Assembly (NCBI GenBank): GCA_028583605.1
Contig: CM053333.1
Location: forward strand, 14,922,638-14,986,637
Direction: 5' to 3'
Origin: Dastarcus helophoroides
Lineage: Eukaryota > Arthropoda > Insecta > Coleoptera > Bothrideridae
DNA length: 64,000 nucleotides
Made by a program: the position numbers and the translations under genes. Each line of letters begins with the position of its first letter. Within the stretch, counting starts at the first letter, position 1. Below the pieces are notes generated by a model. The model had not been told where the DNA came from. It saw only the letters and a program-made list of their open reading frames with translations, and did not search any database. Below are positions 9,693 to 21,805 of this stretch, piece by piece.

Positions 9693-11327
9693 CTTGTACA
9701 TTTTTTAAAAATTTTTATTGTATGTAAATTTTATTTATTTTTTCTTTTTGTTCCTGACTAAGCTTCCCCTTTCCAGTCCCGGAAGAAGTATGTATATGTT
9801 TTATTAAAGTGAAAATTTTAAGAAAACACCCAAAAATTTCATGGTTAAACTGACATTTTTTCAAATACAAAATGCAAAGTTCATTAAATGAAAAGTTTAG
9901 CGGCCAAAGTTCCATTTGAACGAAAAAGGTGTTGGAAGTTTTACATTTTCATGATAATAATTGTACCATTTTTAATCTCTTCGTCCTGAAATCGTTAATC
10001 ACTCAAACAGAATTTCCAATTATTGAACTTCACCTCTGCCACATGTTTCAGTATAATATTACCTTTATGGTATTTCATATGATTAAAGTAATGTTATACT
10101 AAAAACAGAGATAATAATTTAGTTGAATTTAATCATGTTAATAGTGTTTAATAGGTATCGGATTCTTTCGGACTTTTATTATAACTTTCGGCTAAATAAT
10201 ATTAGTTTCATCTTGAGTAGACAATTTCAGGCAGATTATTAAAGCAGATATTAATAGAAGATGTTCGAAAGGCAACATATTCCGAAGACGCGTAAGTACC
10301 TACAAAATATAGTTAATTGGGTACAATGAGAAGCTACATTAATATACCCCCGTCTAAAATGGAATTCTCGATATTTATTATAGGAATGAGTTAGCGTTGA
10401 AAGCTGATGCTATGAAAACTAAATGAATAATGAGTTATTGACAATGACATATTTGCCTTTACTACCCTAAATGTATATCTATTAGCATCTCTTGTATTTT
10501 CCACCCTCTTGAGAAGAATTTTAGCTTAACGTAAAGCAACTGACACATTTCTGAACCTTCTTAATATATACATATATCTTATTCAATTAAGAACCCTCCC
10601 AAATGAAGGGAAAGCGAAAAAAATATAAACATGTTTTGAATTTTCAAGGGTATTGTTTTCAGTAAAAAAACAGATGTAATTAGGTTTCGTTTTCCAGGAA
10701 ATTTTAATAGCTAATTAGGACAAGCAAAATAAAACATTTAACGAACCTTTTAAACATGACTTTTGGAATTAAAGTTTAATTTTTAATACGGTCTTCAAAT
10801 TAGAGAGAAATTGCCGCGAAAAATTTTGTTTAAGCCCGAACACTGCAACGTTTTAGGTTTAATTCGACTGAATAAAGAAAATTATTTAATATGCAAATGT
10901 GTGGTGTACATGTTTCACTTTTCTGATTCGAGCAAAACAAGGAAGTTACCCAATGCAAAATGGAAGACGCTAAAACTAAATTGAATTCGTTCTACAATTC
11001 AATCGTAAATGTTTCAGTATTTTCAATTCGAGTCTCGTATCTTAAATAAAATCCTCAGATCACAATAAACAGTTTAAATTGATTCGGATGCCATACTTTA
11101 AATTATTGGGTTGGAATATAACGTTTTTCAAATTTTTTAGCACAGTGCAGCGCCATAAAAACCGAAATGCTAATTTAGTAATGAATTTATACAAGTAAAG
11201 CTGATTCATTAGTTAAGTAATACTCTTCGATTTTTCATTAAAACAACTCCCATTCTTTGCATGTAACACATGTATACTGAAGTAAACAAAATAGAATATA
11301 ATCTTGTTTTCTTTATTGGAGTTTTTT
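9693..11327. other. unassigned intron-like sequence
   Basis: About 1.6 kb of ordinary AT-rich sequence without supportable genes, transposon ends or long inverted repeats. Confidence 0.3.
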
Positions 11328-11548
11328 GAAGTAAAAACTTCTTTAAGCGCGCTAAGCGACTAAAGATAGTGGATTGCCATATATGGCAATCACATATATC
11401 GATATTGCGTTACCAAAAAACGCTACTTTAAACTACTAGTCGATTGCTCTACCACTGTGCCACCGAATTTAAATTAAATATGCAAAAATGTGTAAACATA
11501 ATTGTTTAAGTTGTGCTTTAATTTGATAATACAGGTCCATATAAAAAT

Positions 11549-11810
11549 TGGTGTTTGCTGGAAGTCTGATTCTGATTTTCTAGGATGGTTTTTCCCGCTA
11601 AACACTAATCTGAAGTTAAAAGTGGGGGCCAATGAGCAAATAATCGACAAAAACCCAAAACACCGATAAAAATATCGTTACTTATCGGTTTTTTGGATTT
11701 TTCTCGAATATTTGCTCATTGACGCTCAATGTTGACTTCAGAATCGTGTTCAGCGGGAAAAAATACCCTAGAAAATGATGGTCCGGCCACCAACCCACAC
11801 CACTTTTTTT
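11549..11810. mobile_element. hairpin MITE inserted in repeat R
   Basis: The two halves are inverted copies. Left: TTTCTAGGATGGTTTTTCCC then GCTAAACAC, CTGAAGTTAA and CCAATGAGCAAATAATCGA. Right, reverse complemented: TTTCTAGGGTATTTTTTCCC then GCTGAACAC, CTGAAGTCAA and TCAATGAGCAAATATTCGA. They meet at a short loop near 11670. The segment is missing from the paralogous copy of repeat R near 54945, which supports insertion. No transposase is encoded. Confidence 0.65.
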
Positions 11811-12147
11811 TTTGTAGACGTTATTATTCACGTTCTCTATGTAAGCGAAAATTAGAAAAGAAAAAAACGTTAGCAAAATTCCGATAGGCCGACAGGCGTG
11901 AATTCAAAATGCGCCTTGCGCGATAAGCGAGACAATCGCAATAAAGATAAGAAAGGCAAACCTTCAATATAACGTCTCTACTCATCTCCCTGCTAGTGAC
12001 TTACTTTTTACGTACTACCAACTGATTAATGTTTTTGTTTTAATTTTTGATCTGTCAATTTTGGAGATTATTTCTGTTAAAAAATTGCTTTATCTTTGAC
12101 AAAGAAACGACCTAGATAGACTTTAGTGAGCGAGATTTTGATTATAT

Positions 12148-12531
12148 TGTTACGGGCTTATCGGTTCGATTGATTACACGTGTGAATTACACCACTTTAT
12201 TACCAAATTATCTCGGCACACTTCAACTGAACAGTAACTCACTACTTATTTACTAATTGCTAACCCACTAACTGCACTGACTTCGAACTGACTGACTCGA
12301 GGGAAAGCTGACCGCCTTTTTATAGTTTTGGCCCCCGGCTTCTAGAACTTTTCGGCAGATAAGGCTTATCGTTTGCCGAAATTTCTGGAACGCTTATCTG
12401 CCATTTGTTTCGTTATCGCGGCCGCTTTCCCCTTATCAGATCCTTCTAGAAACTTTTTTTTATTTACTAAATTCTACAATTCTATTCTAAATCATATTTC
12501 ATCTATTTACATTACGTTACAATATATTAAA
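12148..12531 (-). mobile_element. solo LTR of an LTR retrotransposon, copy 1
   Basis: A 384-base segment bounded by TGTTACGGGC and ACGTTACA and flanked on both sides by ATAT (12144-12147 and 12532-12535), a 4-base target duplication. It is the reverse complement of a second LTR at 60447-60809; shared words include AACGATAAGCCTTATC, GCGGCCGC and AGTAACTCACTACTTATT. On the minus strand it has a TATA box (CTATAAAAAGG) and an AATAAAG polyadenylation-type word. No internal domain or second LTR adjoins it. The paralogous repeat R copy shows the empty site. A gypsy-like origin is possible from the 4-base duplication but unproven. Confidence 0.85.
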
Positions 12532-13259
12532 ATCTAATTAATTAGGAACTTCAAAAAGGCAATTGTTAGGCCGTTGTGAACGTTTTAAAGAATGGACGAA
12601 AAATGTTTTGAACATTTACTCAGTTTAATTAAAACCAGAAAAAGATTTTCTAAAATTACATGGAGTTTCAAAGGGTATCAATAATTAATAACACCTTGAA
12701 GATTCTTTATTTTTGTTATGACTGAAATTTAATGTATCCTTTTCATGTTTTCGAGTGAACTATTTCTTTATAAATACAAGTGGCGTGAAAAGCTGCCTAT
12801 GAAGCACTTGTTGATAGATACATAAAGGTAAAATTGTTTTAATGTATTTAAATAAAATAGCTCATTATTGGCAGTATTGAGATAATGCAAATTAAAGAGT
12901 TTACATAATCACGAAAAATCAATACATTGAAAACATAATCTTTCAAATATCTTAAAATTTGCCATGGAAATATAAAATTTAAATAGTCTGACAGGTTCTT
13001 TAATATGCAGTAACTTAAAATAGACAAAATCGAAGACTAGAGCGTATACAAATATAATAGATATAAAAACTACAACTAATAATTTTATTTTCACAATGTG
13101 AAATTTTTATTTTTGATATTACAATTTGAGAATTAAAAAAACACTGTTATATCATAGTTATAAGTTTTCACTATTGCCGGCAGTCCCCATAACTGCCCAA
13201 TTTTTTTCATAATTCGGAACTATCTAAACTCTAACATATCTCTGATAATTTTTTTAAAA

Positions 13260-14000
13260 TTGTGCCACGCGATTAATACGATATTTTCATATATTTAAAT
13301 ATTCTAAATTTTAACCCAATTAAAATTTCAAGAAAACGAGATTTTAATTTTGAACTGGAAAGTTGAAACTTCCATTTTCACATTTTTTCGAGATTTTATT
13401 GTGATTTAAACTGTAATCCCAAAATTTCCAAAAAAAAGTAAAAATTTCGCCTTTCGAGTTAATTCTCGGAATTTAGATGTTTCTCCTAAAATTTTATCTA
13501 TAGGGTGAGAGTTTCGTGGAAAAAGTACAAACGACTTTAAATCCGAAATGTTGCGGAAAGACTTAAATGTTCAACTTAATCTTAAAAGATTTTATTTTTG
13601 AAGCGAATAGCACGCCCAGTAATCGTCACCATCATGCTAAATGGCCTTACCTATGTTGATAGTATACACATCAGGAGAGATTTAACTGTCGGCGGGCCTT
13701 GTATTCTCCTACACCAACCGAACCAATTGAACGAAGGATGGAACGATATTGATAAGAGATATTCCGCACAGACAATTAATTTCAGTACTCGAGTTAAATT
13801 CCGGAATTTAGATTTTTTATTATTACTTTTATATTTTTGGGAAAAGTTCAAAATCAAAATTTTGATCCTTGAATCTCAAACTGTAAATTCGAAATTTTGA
13901 GGACCAATTTCTACTCTCGCTTAACTTCCACATAACAATTTTATTTTCACAATTTCGAGGTTTAAAATTGGAAAAGGGATCACCTCTACTACCGTCAAGT
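13260..14000. repeat. AAATTT-type low-complexity island with a short non-repetitive insert
   Basis: A-run and T-run texture as elsewhere. Around 13600-13770 there is a more complex stretch (GCCCAGTAATCGTCACCATC and following) with an overlapping open frame of no recognisable family. I cannot say whether it is a decayed element. Confidence 0.35.
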
Positions 14001-14380
14001 CATCAAAAGCAGCATCAAATCCTTTTTTATTTGTTTTTTATTTTCGGGATTATTAATGTGAGTAAAATCCTGAGGCAGCTGGGAGAAGAATATGAGAAGT
14101 TCGATAGAAATGATAGAAAAAGAAGTGTGGTATTCACATAATACTTTTATCTACAGCACTTTGGTACAAAAAACAAAATGTCTATAATTCCTCACTAACC
14201 TTATTCGACGGATTTGGCCCATTCAAATTCTTTTCTTTAAGGAAATTAACATTAAAGTGAAGCGGTTGTAGATTTGACATTATAGAGCAAATTAAAACCG
14301 AATCTGAGATAATGTTGAGAAAAAAATTTTTGTGACACAAGTGTTGTCGCAAAATATATTTAAAAAAATTATAATATTAT

Positions 14381-14425
14381 ATTATTCACAAGTGGTAATC
14401 AATTCGAACCGATAAACCCGTAACA
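14381..14425 (+). mobile_element. 3' end fragment of the solo-LTR family
   Basis: The last 45 bases match the end of the LTR at 60447-60809: AATTCGAACCGATAA(A/G)CCCGTAACA. They are again followed immediately by ATAT. The rest of the LTR is missing. What follows is the degenerate tandem array, not a recognisable primer-binding site. Confidence 0.7.
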
Positions 14426-14429
14426 ATAT

Positions 14430-16080
14430 TAACTTGGCAGAACTGAGATTTAGAGCAAATATTAGTGATGAAGAAAAAAGATAACTTAAAAACTTTGGAA
14501 AGCGCAAGCAGGGATCAGTAACGAAATAAAATCGATAAAATAATGATTTCAAACATAAGGCCAACGACCAACTGAAAACGATAACTTAAATGACATTGTT
14601 GATAAGTTGAAAAATATGACTCGAGAAAAACACCAGCGATTAAGGAAAAATAAGTTGAGAGATTTGATTTGAGACACCAGACAACCATGACGGAAAAATG
14701 ATAACTGGAACGATCTGGAAATCAAAGCAAAGACCAACGAAAATCAAGAAAAAAGCGTCAAAAAAAAGGAAGTGAAAAACATGAGACCAACGAGAACTTG
14801 AAAAATCTGAAACTGAAAGCCAGAATTAACGACGAAGGAAAAATAAGCTCAGAAATCTAACAATTTGAAACAACAAAACAGAAACGATAACTTGAATGAT
14901 TTAAGGTTTACGGGAAATATCAGCGACGAATAAAGAAGATAAGGTGAAAGCTCTGGAGATCTCAAGTTAGTAACTAGCAACACAAGAATATTGATAAGCC
15001 GAAACATCTGGTTTTAAATCTAAGATTAACGAAGAAGAACAATAATTTAAATAAGACCGACGGGGAAAAATAGGTAACTTGAAAGACCTGATTTGGGACA
15101 AAATACCAGCAATAAGGCAAAACTAAGTTAAGATGAAAAGATGAAAACAACAACAAAGGAAAAATGATAACTTGAAAGTTTAAAAACAGAAATCAAGATA
15201 CCAACTTCGAAGGCAGGATATGATATAAAACATGAAACCAAGGAGACGGGAAAACGATAACTTGAAAATGATTTGAAATCAAAAAAGACCAAGAAAGGTT
15301 AAGTTCAGAAACCTGATTTAAAAAATGAGACCAATGATGAAGACGAAGGATTACTTAAGAAATCTGGAATTTGGGGTAATTGGTGACAAAGAAATAAGAT
15401 AAAAAATAGTGATAAACTGAAACATTTGATTTCAAACATGGACGACGAATTAAAAACAATAACTTGAATGAATACCAGCGATAAGGTAATAATGAGTTGA
15501 GAAATCTGACTTTACATTTACCAGAAAACGACGACGGGAAAACTTGAAACGTCTGAAAATAAAAGCAAGGACCAAAAACGATAGAAAAAAAACTTAAGAA
15601 ACTTGATTTCAGACACGAGACCAACGACAAAAGGAAAGAAATTTGATGAAAGATCTGAGATTTAGGGACAAGATTAGTGACAAAGACGGAAGCGCTGGAG
15701 ATCTCAAGATCAACTACATGAGAACAATGACAAATTAAGAACAATAACTTGAATGAGATTGACGGCGAAAGATCCGACTCAAGGCAAGGACCAACCCCTT
15801 AGAGATTTGAGAAAACAATAGTAAAATAAAAAATACTTTGAGAATTTTGTTTAAACTAAGCAACCAGCAATAAAGTAAAAAAGATAACTTGATAGATCGG
15901 AAGATTGAAAAATAATCGTTTTAAAGATCCGACTTGAAGCAAAACGTCAACGAGTCACGAAATACAGATAATTTTATAGATCTGATTTAAAGCAAAATAC
16001 CAAATATGAAATAAATAATTTAAGACAAGCAACAAAACGAAAAACAGATTTTTGAAAGAAAAGATAAATAACGAAAATTT
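14430..16080. repeat. degenerate purine-rich tandem array, ATAACTTGAAAGATCTG modules
   Basis: About 1.65 kb in which the module GATAACTTGAAAGATCTG and a second module ACAAGAGACCAACGACGAAG recur. Clear instances of the first lie near 14481, 14580, 14700, 14888, 15073, 15167, 15260, 15459, 15740 and 15880. Spacing is irregular, about 45-110 bases, and both modules vary. The plus strand is strongly purine-rich, which creates several Phe/Ser/Leu-rich open frames on the minus strand (up to 129 residues). These are read as artefacts. Confidence 0.6.
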
Positions 16081-17415
16081 TGTTTCTTTCGAAATACGTA
16101 TTGATTCAAACAAAATTTTAGCTTATCTGAATGAGTTTCATTCTCCGCTTGCGATATACATTTAATTTGTTGTTGAAGTGACACTTTATTTTGTTTTAAT
16201 CTCCATTTATGGGTTGCCCTAAGTTGAAAATTTATCTGGCATTCGCCGAGATTGGAATAGGAGTAATTACGTCTGCAATTATCTGCTTTTACTAATTCCC
16301 ATTAAACCAAGTAATTAAAAGATGCACTCGGAGCATACGTTCCGAGGGATAGTAAATGATTTAAGGCTTGACTTGATTTAATTAGCTAAAAAATCCTAGA
16401 TTAAAGATTGTCTTTAAAACAACTTTTTACTTACAATGTTTTTGTTCGAGGCGTTGAAGGCGCTTGAATAATCTCAAGTCATCTGTGCATACTTTTGCTA
16501 ATCGCTCACCTTTTTAACACTTGAAAGGGCAGTTTCTAAAGTTAAACGAGTGTTTTGTAGTGAATATCAAAGTTAACTTTGATCTCGCCAAAATCTAAAT
16601 TATGCCTTGAATCTCCAAGTTTCACAAGATAAATGTCAGAGAAGAGACAATCATGGCTTTTGAGCTGTGTCAAACAACAACATCGCATTTAATGTTAGTG
16701 AAATTTTCGTGAAAAGTTGGCATCATATCTACTATTGTTTCCTTTCCACTAGGATACATCAAGTTTCAAAGATAATTAATGTTAAGACCTTCTTTTTGCC
16801 CATCTATTATTATGACACATTTGTTATCTATAACAAGATGCCTCATTTATTATCTTTGCTGATGGAACTGCAGTTTAAACACTTTCAGACTCATTATTTT
16901 AAAATTTCCTTTCCACGTAATTACAAAATACTCTCTGTTGTTAGTGCTGTATCGTCTCTTATTAATTGCAACAGTATATACCAATAATAGTTGAAATGAT
17001 ATTGCAAGCAAGCATTCTTTGGAATCTGGGAACGTCAAAGGCTGTTAACTTTCATAATATGTATATATCAATTTTTTTTTGGTTTATTCTCACTTCATGC
17101 AGTTTTAGCTCAATCATAAGCAGGAACTAACAAGAAAACAAGTTAACCAGAATTTCAAAAATGCTTAAGTAGTTGCAAAATTTTGTATGTTCTTACTATA
17201 GATGTACCACAAAAAACTTTACTTTAAAGCCTCATATTTCTTTAATTGTGAAGCACTTTTGTTATTTAAAGCCGGGATGAAGACACTGATTGAATAAAAA
17301 AACCACGACAATTTTTAACTACAATACATCAAATCTGGGATTCACAATTTCCTAAACAGACACTAAACAGACACTAACCAGTCAAAAAACTGAAAAAAAA
17401 GTTGCGAAGGCATAA
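16081..17415. other. unassigned sequence
   Basis: Ordinary AT-rich, intron-like sequence. The 106-residue open frame at 16667-16987 shows no domain, signal peptide or splice context that I can support. Confidence 0.3.
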
Positions 17416-17444
17416 AACACTTGATAACTAATATTCAGAATTAT

Positions 17445-17660
17445 TATTTTGGTAGAAAAGTTAACCATTGCAAACGCTTGTTAATTAGGCAAGGGACAAT
17501 AAAAACTTTGACTTCGTCTGGGACAAAAGGGCTGACGAGTAGTATTCTGCTAGAAAAGTTAACCAGTGCAAAGAACATTTGCTTGTTAACTACTCTAAAG
17601 ACAATAAAAACTTTGAGTTCGCCTAAGATAAAAGGGCTGATGAGTAGGTATTACTTCAAA
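17445..17660. repeat. two-unit tandem duplication
   Basis: Two adjacent copies of about 100-105 bases. Each begins TAGAAAAGTTAACCA(T/G)TGCAAA and contains ACAATAAAAACTTTGA, TTCG and AAAAGGGCTGA(C/T)GAGTAG. The second copy has a small insertion after TGCAAA. The 119-residue open frame across it is repetitive for this reason. Confidence 0.65.
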
Positions 17661-17699
17661 GATATTCTTCTTACAAGATTGGACTGCGTCAAGAAACTA

Positions 17700-18300
17700 C
17701 TTAAGGAACTCCTTTTAATAGAAGAATTTCACCTTTGGTATGATTGGCAGATTGAGTTATTATGCTCTTCTCTGTCTTGACTACCTTTTTCTGTCCTTTT
17801 AGTTTGGGAGGGTTTCATCTCTGGAATGGTGTGGTATGGTCGGCTGAGTTATTGTGTTCTTCTGTCTTAAATTTTAGTTTTCTTTTTATTCTGCCGTCTT
17901 TGCTGCAAAGTTTTGCGTCTGTATGGTTGACATACTGGTTTTGCGTGCTTTCCTGTATTGACTACATTCTTGCTCTTTTCTGACACTTTTATTTTAGAGG
18001 AGTTTGGCATCTGGTATGGTTAACATATGGAGTTATCGTGCTTTTCGCTATTGCCTATATCCCCCGTTCTGGTACCATTTTCATTCTGGAGAAGTTTTGC
18101 TTTTAATATGATTGACATACTGAGATACCGTGCTCTTTTGATTTGATTGATTTTGATTTTCATTTCATAGCTGCAACGCCTCTGGTATGATTGTCCCTCT
18201 TTTCCGTGCCACTTTAATTTTGGGAGATTTTTGCTTTTGTATATTCTTTTGTCAATATAGTTGACCTACTGAATTATTACAAACTTCTGTTTTAAATTTG
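17700..18300 (+). repeat. degenerate tandem array, TCTGGTATGGTTGACATACTG unit family
   Basis: About seven units spaced roughly 80-100 bases, near 17737, 17838, 17920, 18011, 18100, 18183 and 18240. Each has the order GAAGTTT(T/C)GC, CTCTGGTATGG, TTGACATACTG, AGTTACCGTGCTCTT, then a T-rich tail. Divergence between units is high. Related single units sit at 9254-9469 and 42450-42530. Confidence 0.6.
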
Positions 18301-21300
18301 GATTTCCTTGTTTCTAAAGAAGTCCTCTTCGATGGCCAGTCTAATCGTTGTTCAAGTTCCTTAACATGGTTCAATTTCAGAAGACGCAGGTTATATTTTA
18401 CTGGTCGTAAAAAAATTTAAAATGATGAAACAAGTTATTGATAATATTGATCTACTTCCAGGACCACAATTATTGTCTATCCGTTGCCAAGTAAAAGCAA
18501 TGCAGTTGCGAGTTTACAAAGCCTAAATGCATGAAAATAAACTTAGGAGAGAGTTGTCTAATGCGTACTGGTGTTTGAATCGTAAATTTGCTTATTTTTT
18601 AATGAATTGTTTATTCTTTTTTCGTCTGACCGTCTCAATGTGTAGCCTAATTGAATGTAGTACTAAAACAGCCACAAATCTCTTACATGAGTAAAGAAAG
18701 TAGCGGCAAACAGTGCTTACTTTTTAAGATCAAGTTTGCATGTAACTTTTGGCTCATTTGTCGTAAGTGTTTTATTTGATACGTATAAAAATTTATTAAT
18801 TAAAGTTTTTACCATTTTTACCATTACGATCGCTTGTACCACATTTATGTGGTTATATTTAATACTTCGAAGGAGGTGCTTGCTGCCTAAATCGTACTAG
18901 CATTTTATCACCTAAATCGTACCACATTAACAAGCTCCAATAGGCCAATTGAAGTTGCAATGAAGAAAACCAGTTCTGATTTATGCGTAAAGAAGTAAAA
19001 ATGACAGACATGGTGCAATGCATGTAGAACCTAGGTTCACGAAACTTCTGGAGAATCAACGAAGAAAAATCTGTTTTTCAAGTACCCAAAATGTTTATAA
19101 TAATATTTTCATATGTCTGCTTAGTTGTATTTTATAAGATTTAACGTTACCAGAATAAATATTTAATTTTGCTTTAAACTTTTATTTTATAAAACCTCTT
19201 AAGAAGGTGCTATAAGGTACGATTTAGGAAACCGGATCATACTTTTGCAGACCTGAGGAAAAGCAGTATTATTTGACATAAAAATTATGGTTAGAAACCA
19301 AGCTATAGAAAAAAATGTTGTACACACTCCACATAAGATACCCAATAATTTTGAACTCTCTAATGTACTAGGAAACACGATTAAAATTAAGTGGTACGAT
19401 ATCGGCAACTCTCCCCTATATCCCATGAAGACTCTATACAAAATTTAGAGCCTTCCTTCTTGCAAATGACTTTTATGTTCGCATACAGTCCTACACTTAA
19501 GTAATTCCAGATTGCTACTGTCTATATTTTTAATCAGAGTTAACCCACATTTGCGTTAGTTTCGGCCCTCTGTGAGGAAGATTTTATTAGGATTAGGAAG
19601 GCGTCGCAAATAGGGTTGGGCCGGTCTCCAAAGGTGAAAAAGCAAACATGGAGAAAGAGCAAAGTGGATTAGTGGTAAAGGACCGAAAAGGGAGGTGTTA
19701 TTAATGACAAAGATACGGTAATTGTCAGCTGAGCTGGACTCGATCTAATTGCCAACTTAGAAGTCAGTTAGTTTTAAAAGGTATATGCGTGGTTGCAGTA
19801 TATCAAACGAGGGAAGGATCACGAAAACTGTTGAATTCTCCACACGTCTCACTAAGTGACGTCTGACGTTTTTGTTTGGACACACGACGCGGACCATAGA
19901 TTTGTCCAAATAGCGGAACCAGACAATTTAATACTGAGAATACTTTTGGACGTCTTTGGCTAATTACAGGAAAGTTTACAAATAAATTCGCTTTCCGGCA
20001 TTTTATCTCTTCTCGAATCATTAAGTTGCGTTTAAGTATAATAACTTTACAAGCTGCATATGCAAGTAAGTTTTTAGTACACTCTCAAAGATATACTTCT
20101 AGATTTCAGAAACTTTGCCTTAAGTCCCAGAGGTTTAGTGCTGTGCAATTTTATGATAACGTGTGAGTGTTCCCATATTCAACGTGAAGTTCTCCGAATG
20201 GAAAGTCTAAGGTTTTACAGCTTCTTAATCTTGTTTTTACAGTGTCCATCTTTGCAGTCAATAGAGCGATATTTTTTCATTGCAGACTTATTTACATTGT
20301 GCTAAATAACCAAGCCGGAACAATTTAGGAGACGGCTATAAAAGGAACAAATAAAACGGATTGGGGTTAGAAATGGAAAATAAAATAATTGGATCCCTAG
20401 GAAAGCCGTGATTGTGAGTGCCTAAGCCAGAGGGAGCGAAGTATTTCCTAAGGAAAAACTACGTCAAATATATTAAACAACGGGATATAAATGTTTGTTT
20501 TTCGCCTAGAAGTGTTAAGACACTGTAGCTTTACTTTCATTTTCTTTGTTAGTATTTTTTTTATTTATAACTATTTAGCATGTCAAAACTATATATTTTT
20601 ACTCCTTAGAATATAGAAACCATTATCACATTATTAATTTTACTTATTCAGATTTCCTCTCTTGTTTTTTTATATGAGGTGAATTTTGTTCTCATCTAAA
20701 AATCAATATGACGAACAATGGAAATAAAATTCGTAATCGCTAAAAAGCCAATTGTTTTTCTTACTGTTTTATTACCTAATATACGAGATTGACAATCTAC
20801 CACGCTTTTAACCATTCTTTGTTTAGAGTTCCAGTGGTCGATTGTTGCAAAATGGTGGAGGAGCAAAGACATATCAGTTAAATCTTAGGAGAAAGTGGAA
20901 ACTTTTCTAGTTTCTAGAAGAGCAACTTTCTAAGGCACATAATTACATTTTTTAACCTTACTTTATGGAATTTTTCAATATTCATAGCTCATGAAATATT
21001 TTAACAATAAATATAACAGTAAATATTAAAAAAGCGACGATAATGTCAAACCGCTTTGGATTGAAGTTCAGATTAGACGAAATATTTGTACAGGAGTCTA
21101 TGATCTCTATGATTCAAAATTGGTTGGCATAACAACGTTCAAACAAGCTACTGGTATAATTGGCCCCCGATACTGAGAAACGAAAGCGATCCGATATTGC
21201 CTGACATTATTTGAAACATCATAGAATTTCAATTTTTATTTTTATATTTATTGTTAATATATTTTATGAGTTATGAATATAAACCTAATTACAATTAGAA

Positions 21301-21425
21301 ACGCTATAGCATATTTAGTAAAAAAGGAATTACAAGTTTATCAAGAGACAATTAAATGATTATTATATTTTAATGATCGTACAATCGAATTATTAAAAAT
21401 AAAGTATGAAGTCAAATCCTTTCAA
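18301..21425. other. unassigned intron-like sequence
   Basis: About 3.1 kb without supportable genes or repeats. The next dpr exon, expected to start with a V-S-W-I-type block, would lie in this direction but was not found by eye here or anywhere between 1 and 22333. Confidence 0.3.
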
Positions 21426-21429
21426 TGAA

Positions 21430-21805
21430 ATTTTAATATAAATCTTCAAGGTTTTTGAAAAAAAGTTATTTTGTAAACTTCTAATTTTAAGTGAAATTTT
21501 TAAATTCAAAATATCGAGAATTTTTTTGAAGTCGCGAAAATCCAACTTCCAAATTAAGATTCTATGATTAAGATTCGCAATTATGAAAAAAAATGAAATT
21601 TTCAGTAAAAATAGCGAAAATTATTTTTCTAAAAAATATATTCTGAATTTTTAACCTTAATATCGAACTAGGTAAGTATCAAGTTTTAACCCAAAATTTC
21701 TATAAAAATAAAAATTGCGAAAAGCTAGAAATTTCAAGACAAACGTTTTTTCATAAAGTTTTTAGTATAAAAGTGCGAAAAAACTGATATTTCAAATTTC
21801 GATGC
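21430..21805. repeat. AAATTT-type low-complexity island
   Basis: TTGAAATTTT, AAATTTTAA and TTTCAAATTTC words at high density, with no coding signal. Confidence 0.4.

Larger units (their letters stand above)
11328..13198. repeat. unclassified interspersed repeat R, copy 1 (with MITE and solo LTR inside)
   Basis: This matches 54763-55922 in the same orientation. Both start GAAGTAAAAACTTCTTTAAG and end CGGCAGTCCCCATAACTGCC. Shared internal words include GATAAGCGAGACAATGGC-like and GGCAATTGTNGGNCGNTTGT. Copy 1 carries two insertions absent from copy 2: a hairpin MITE (about 11530-11818) and a solo LTR (12148-12531). No coding sequence is recognisable. At 11436-11466 the minus strand reads GGTGGCACAGTGGTAGAGCA, a tRNA A-box-like word. 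Confidence 0.7.

Noticed and set aside
14426..14445. Primer-binding site right after the LTR fragment
   Set aside because: The sequence TTAACTTGGCAGAACTGAG matches the modules of the downstream array, and ATAT (the usual flank of this LTR family) intervenes.
15355..15744. 129-residue Phe/Ser/Leu-rich open frame that looks membrane-like
   Set aside because: It is created by the purine-rich tandem array on the opposite strand; no initiator context, domain or splice support.
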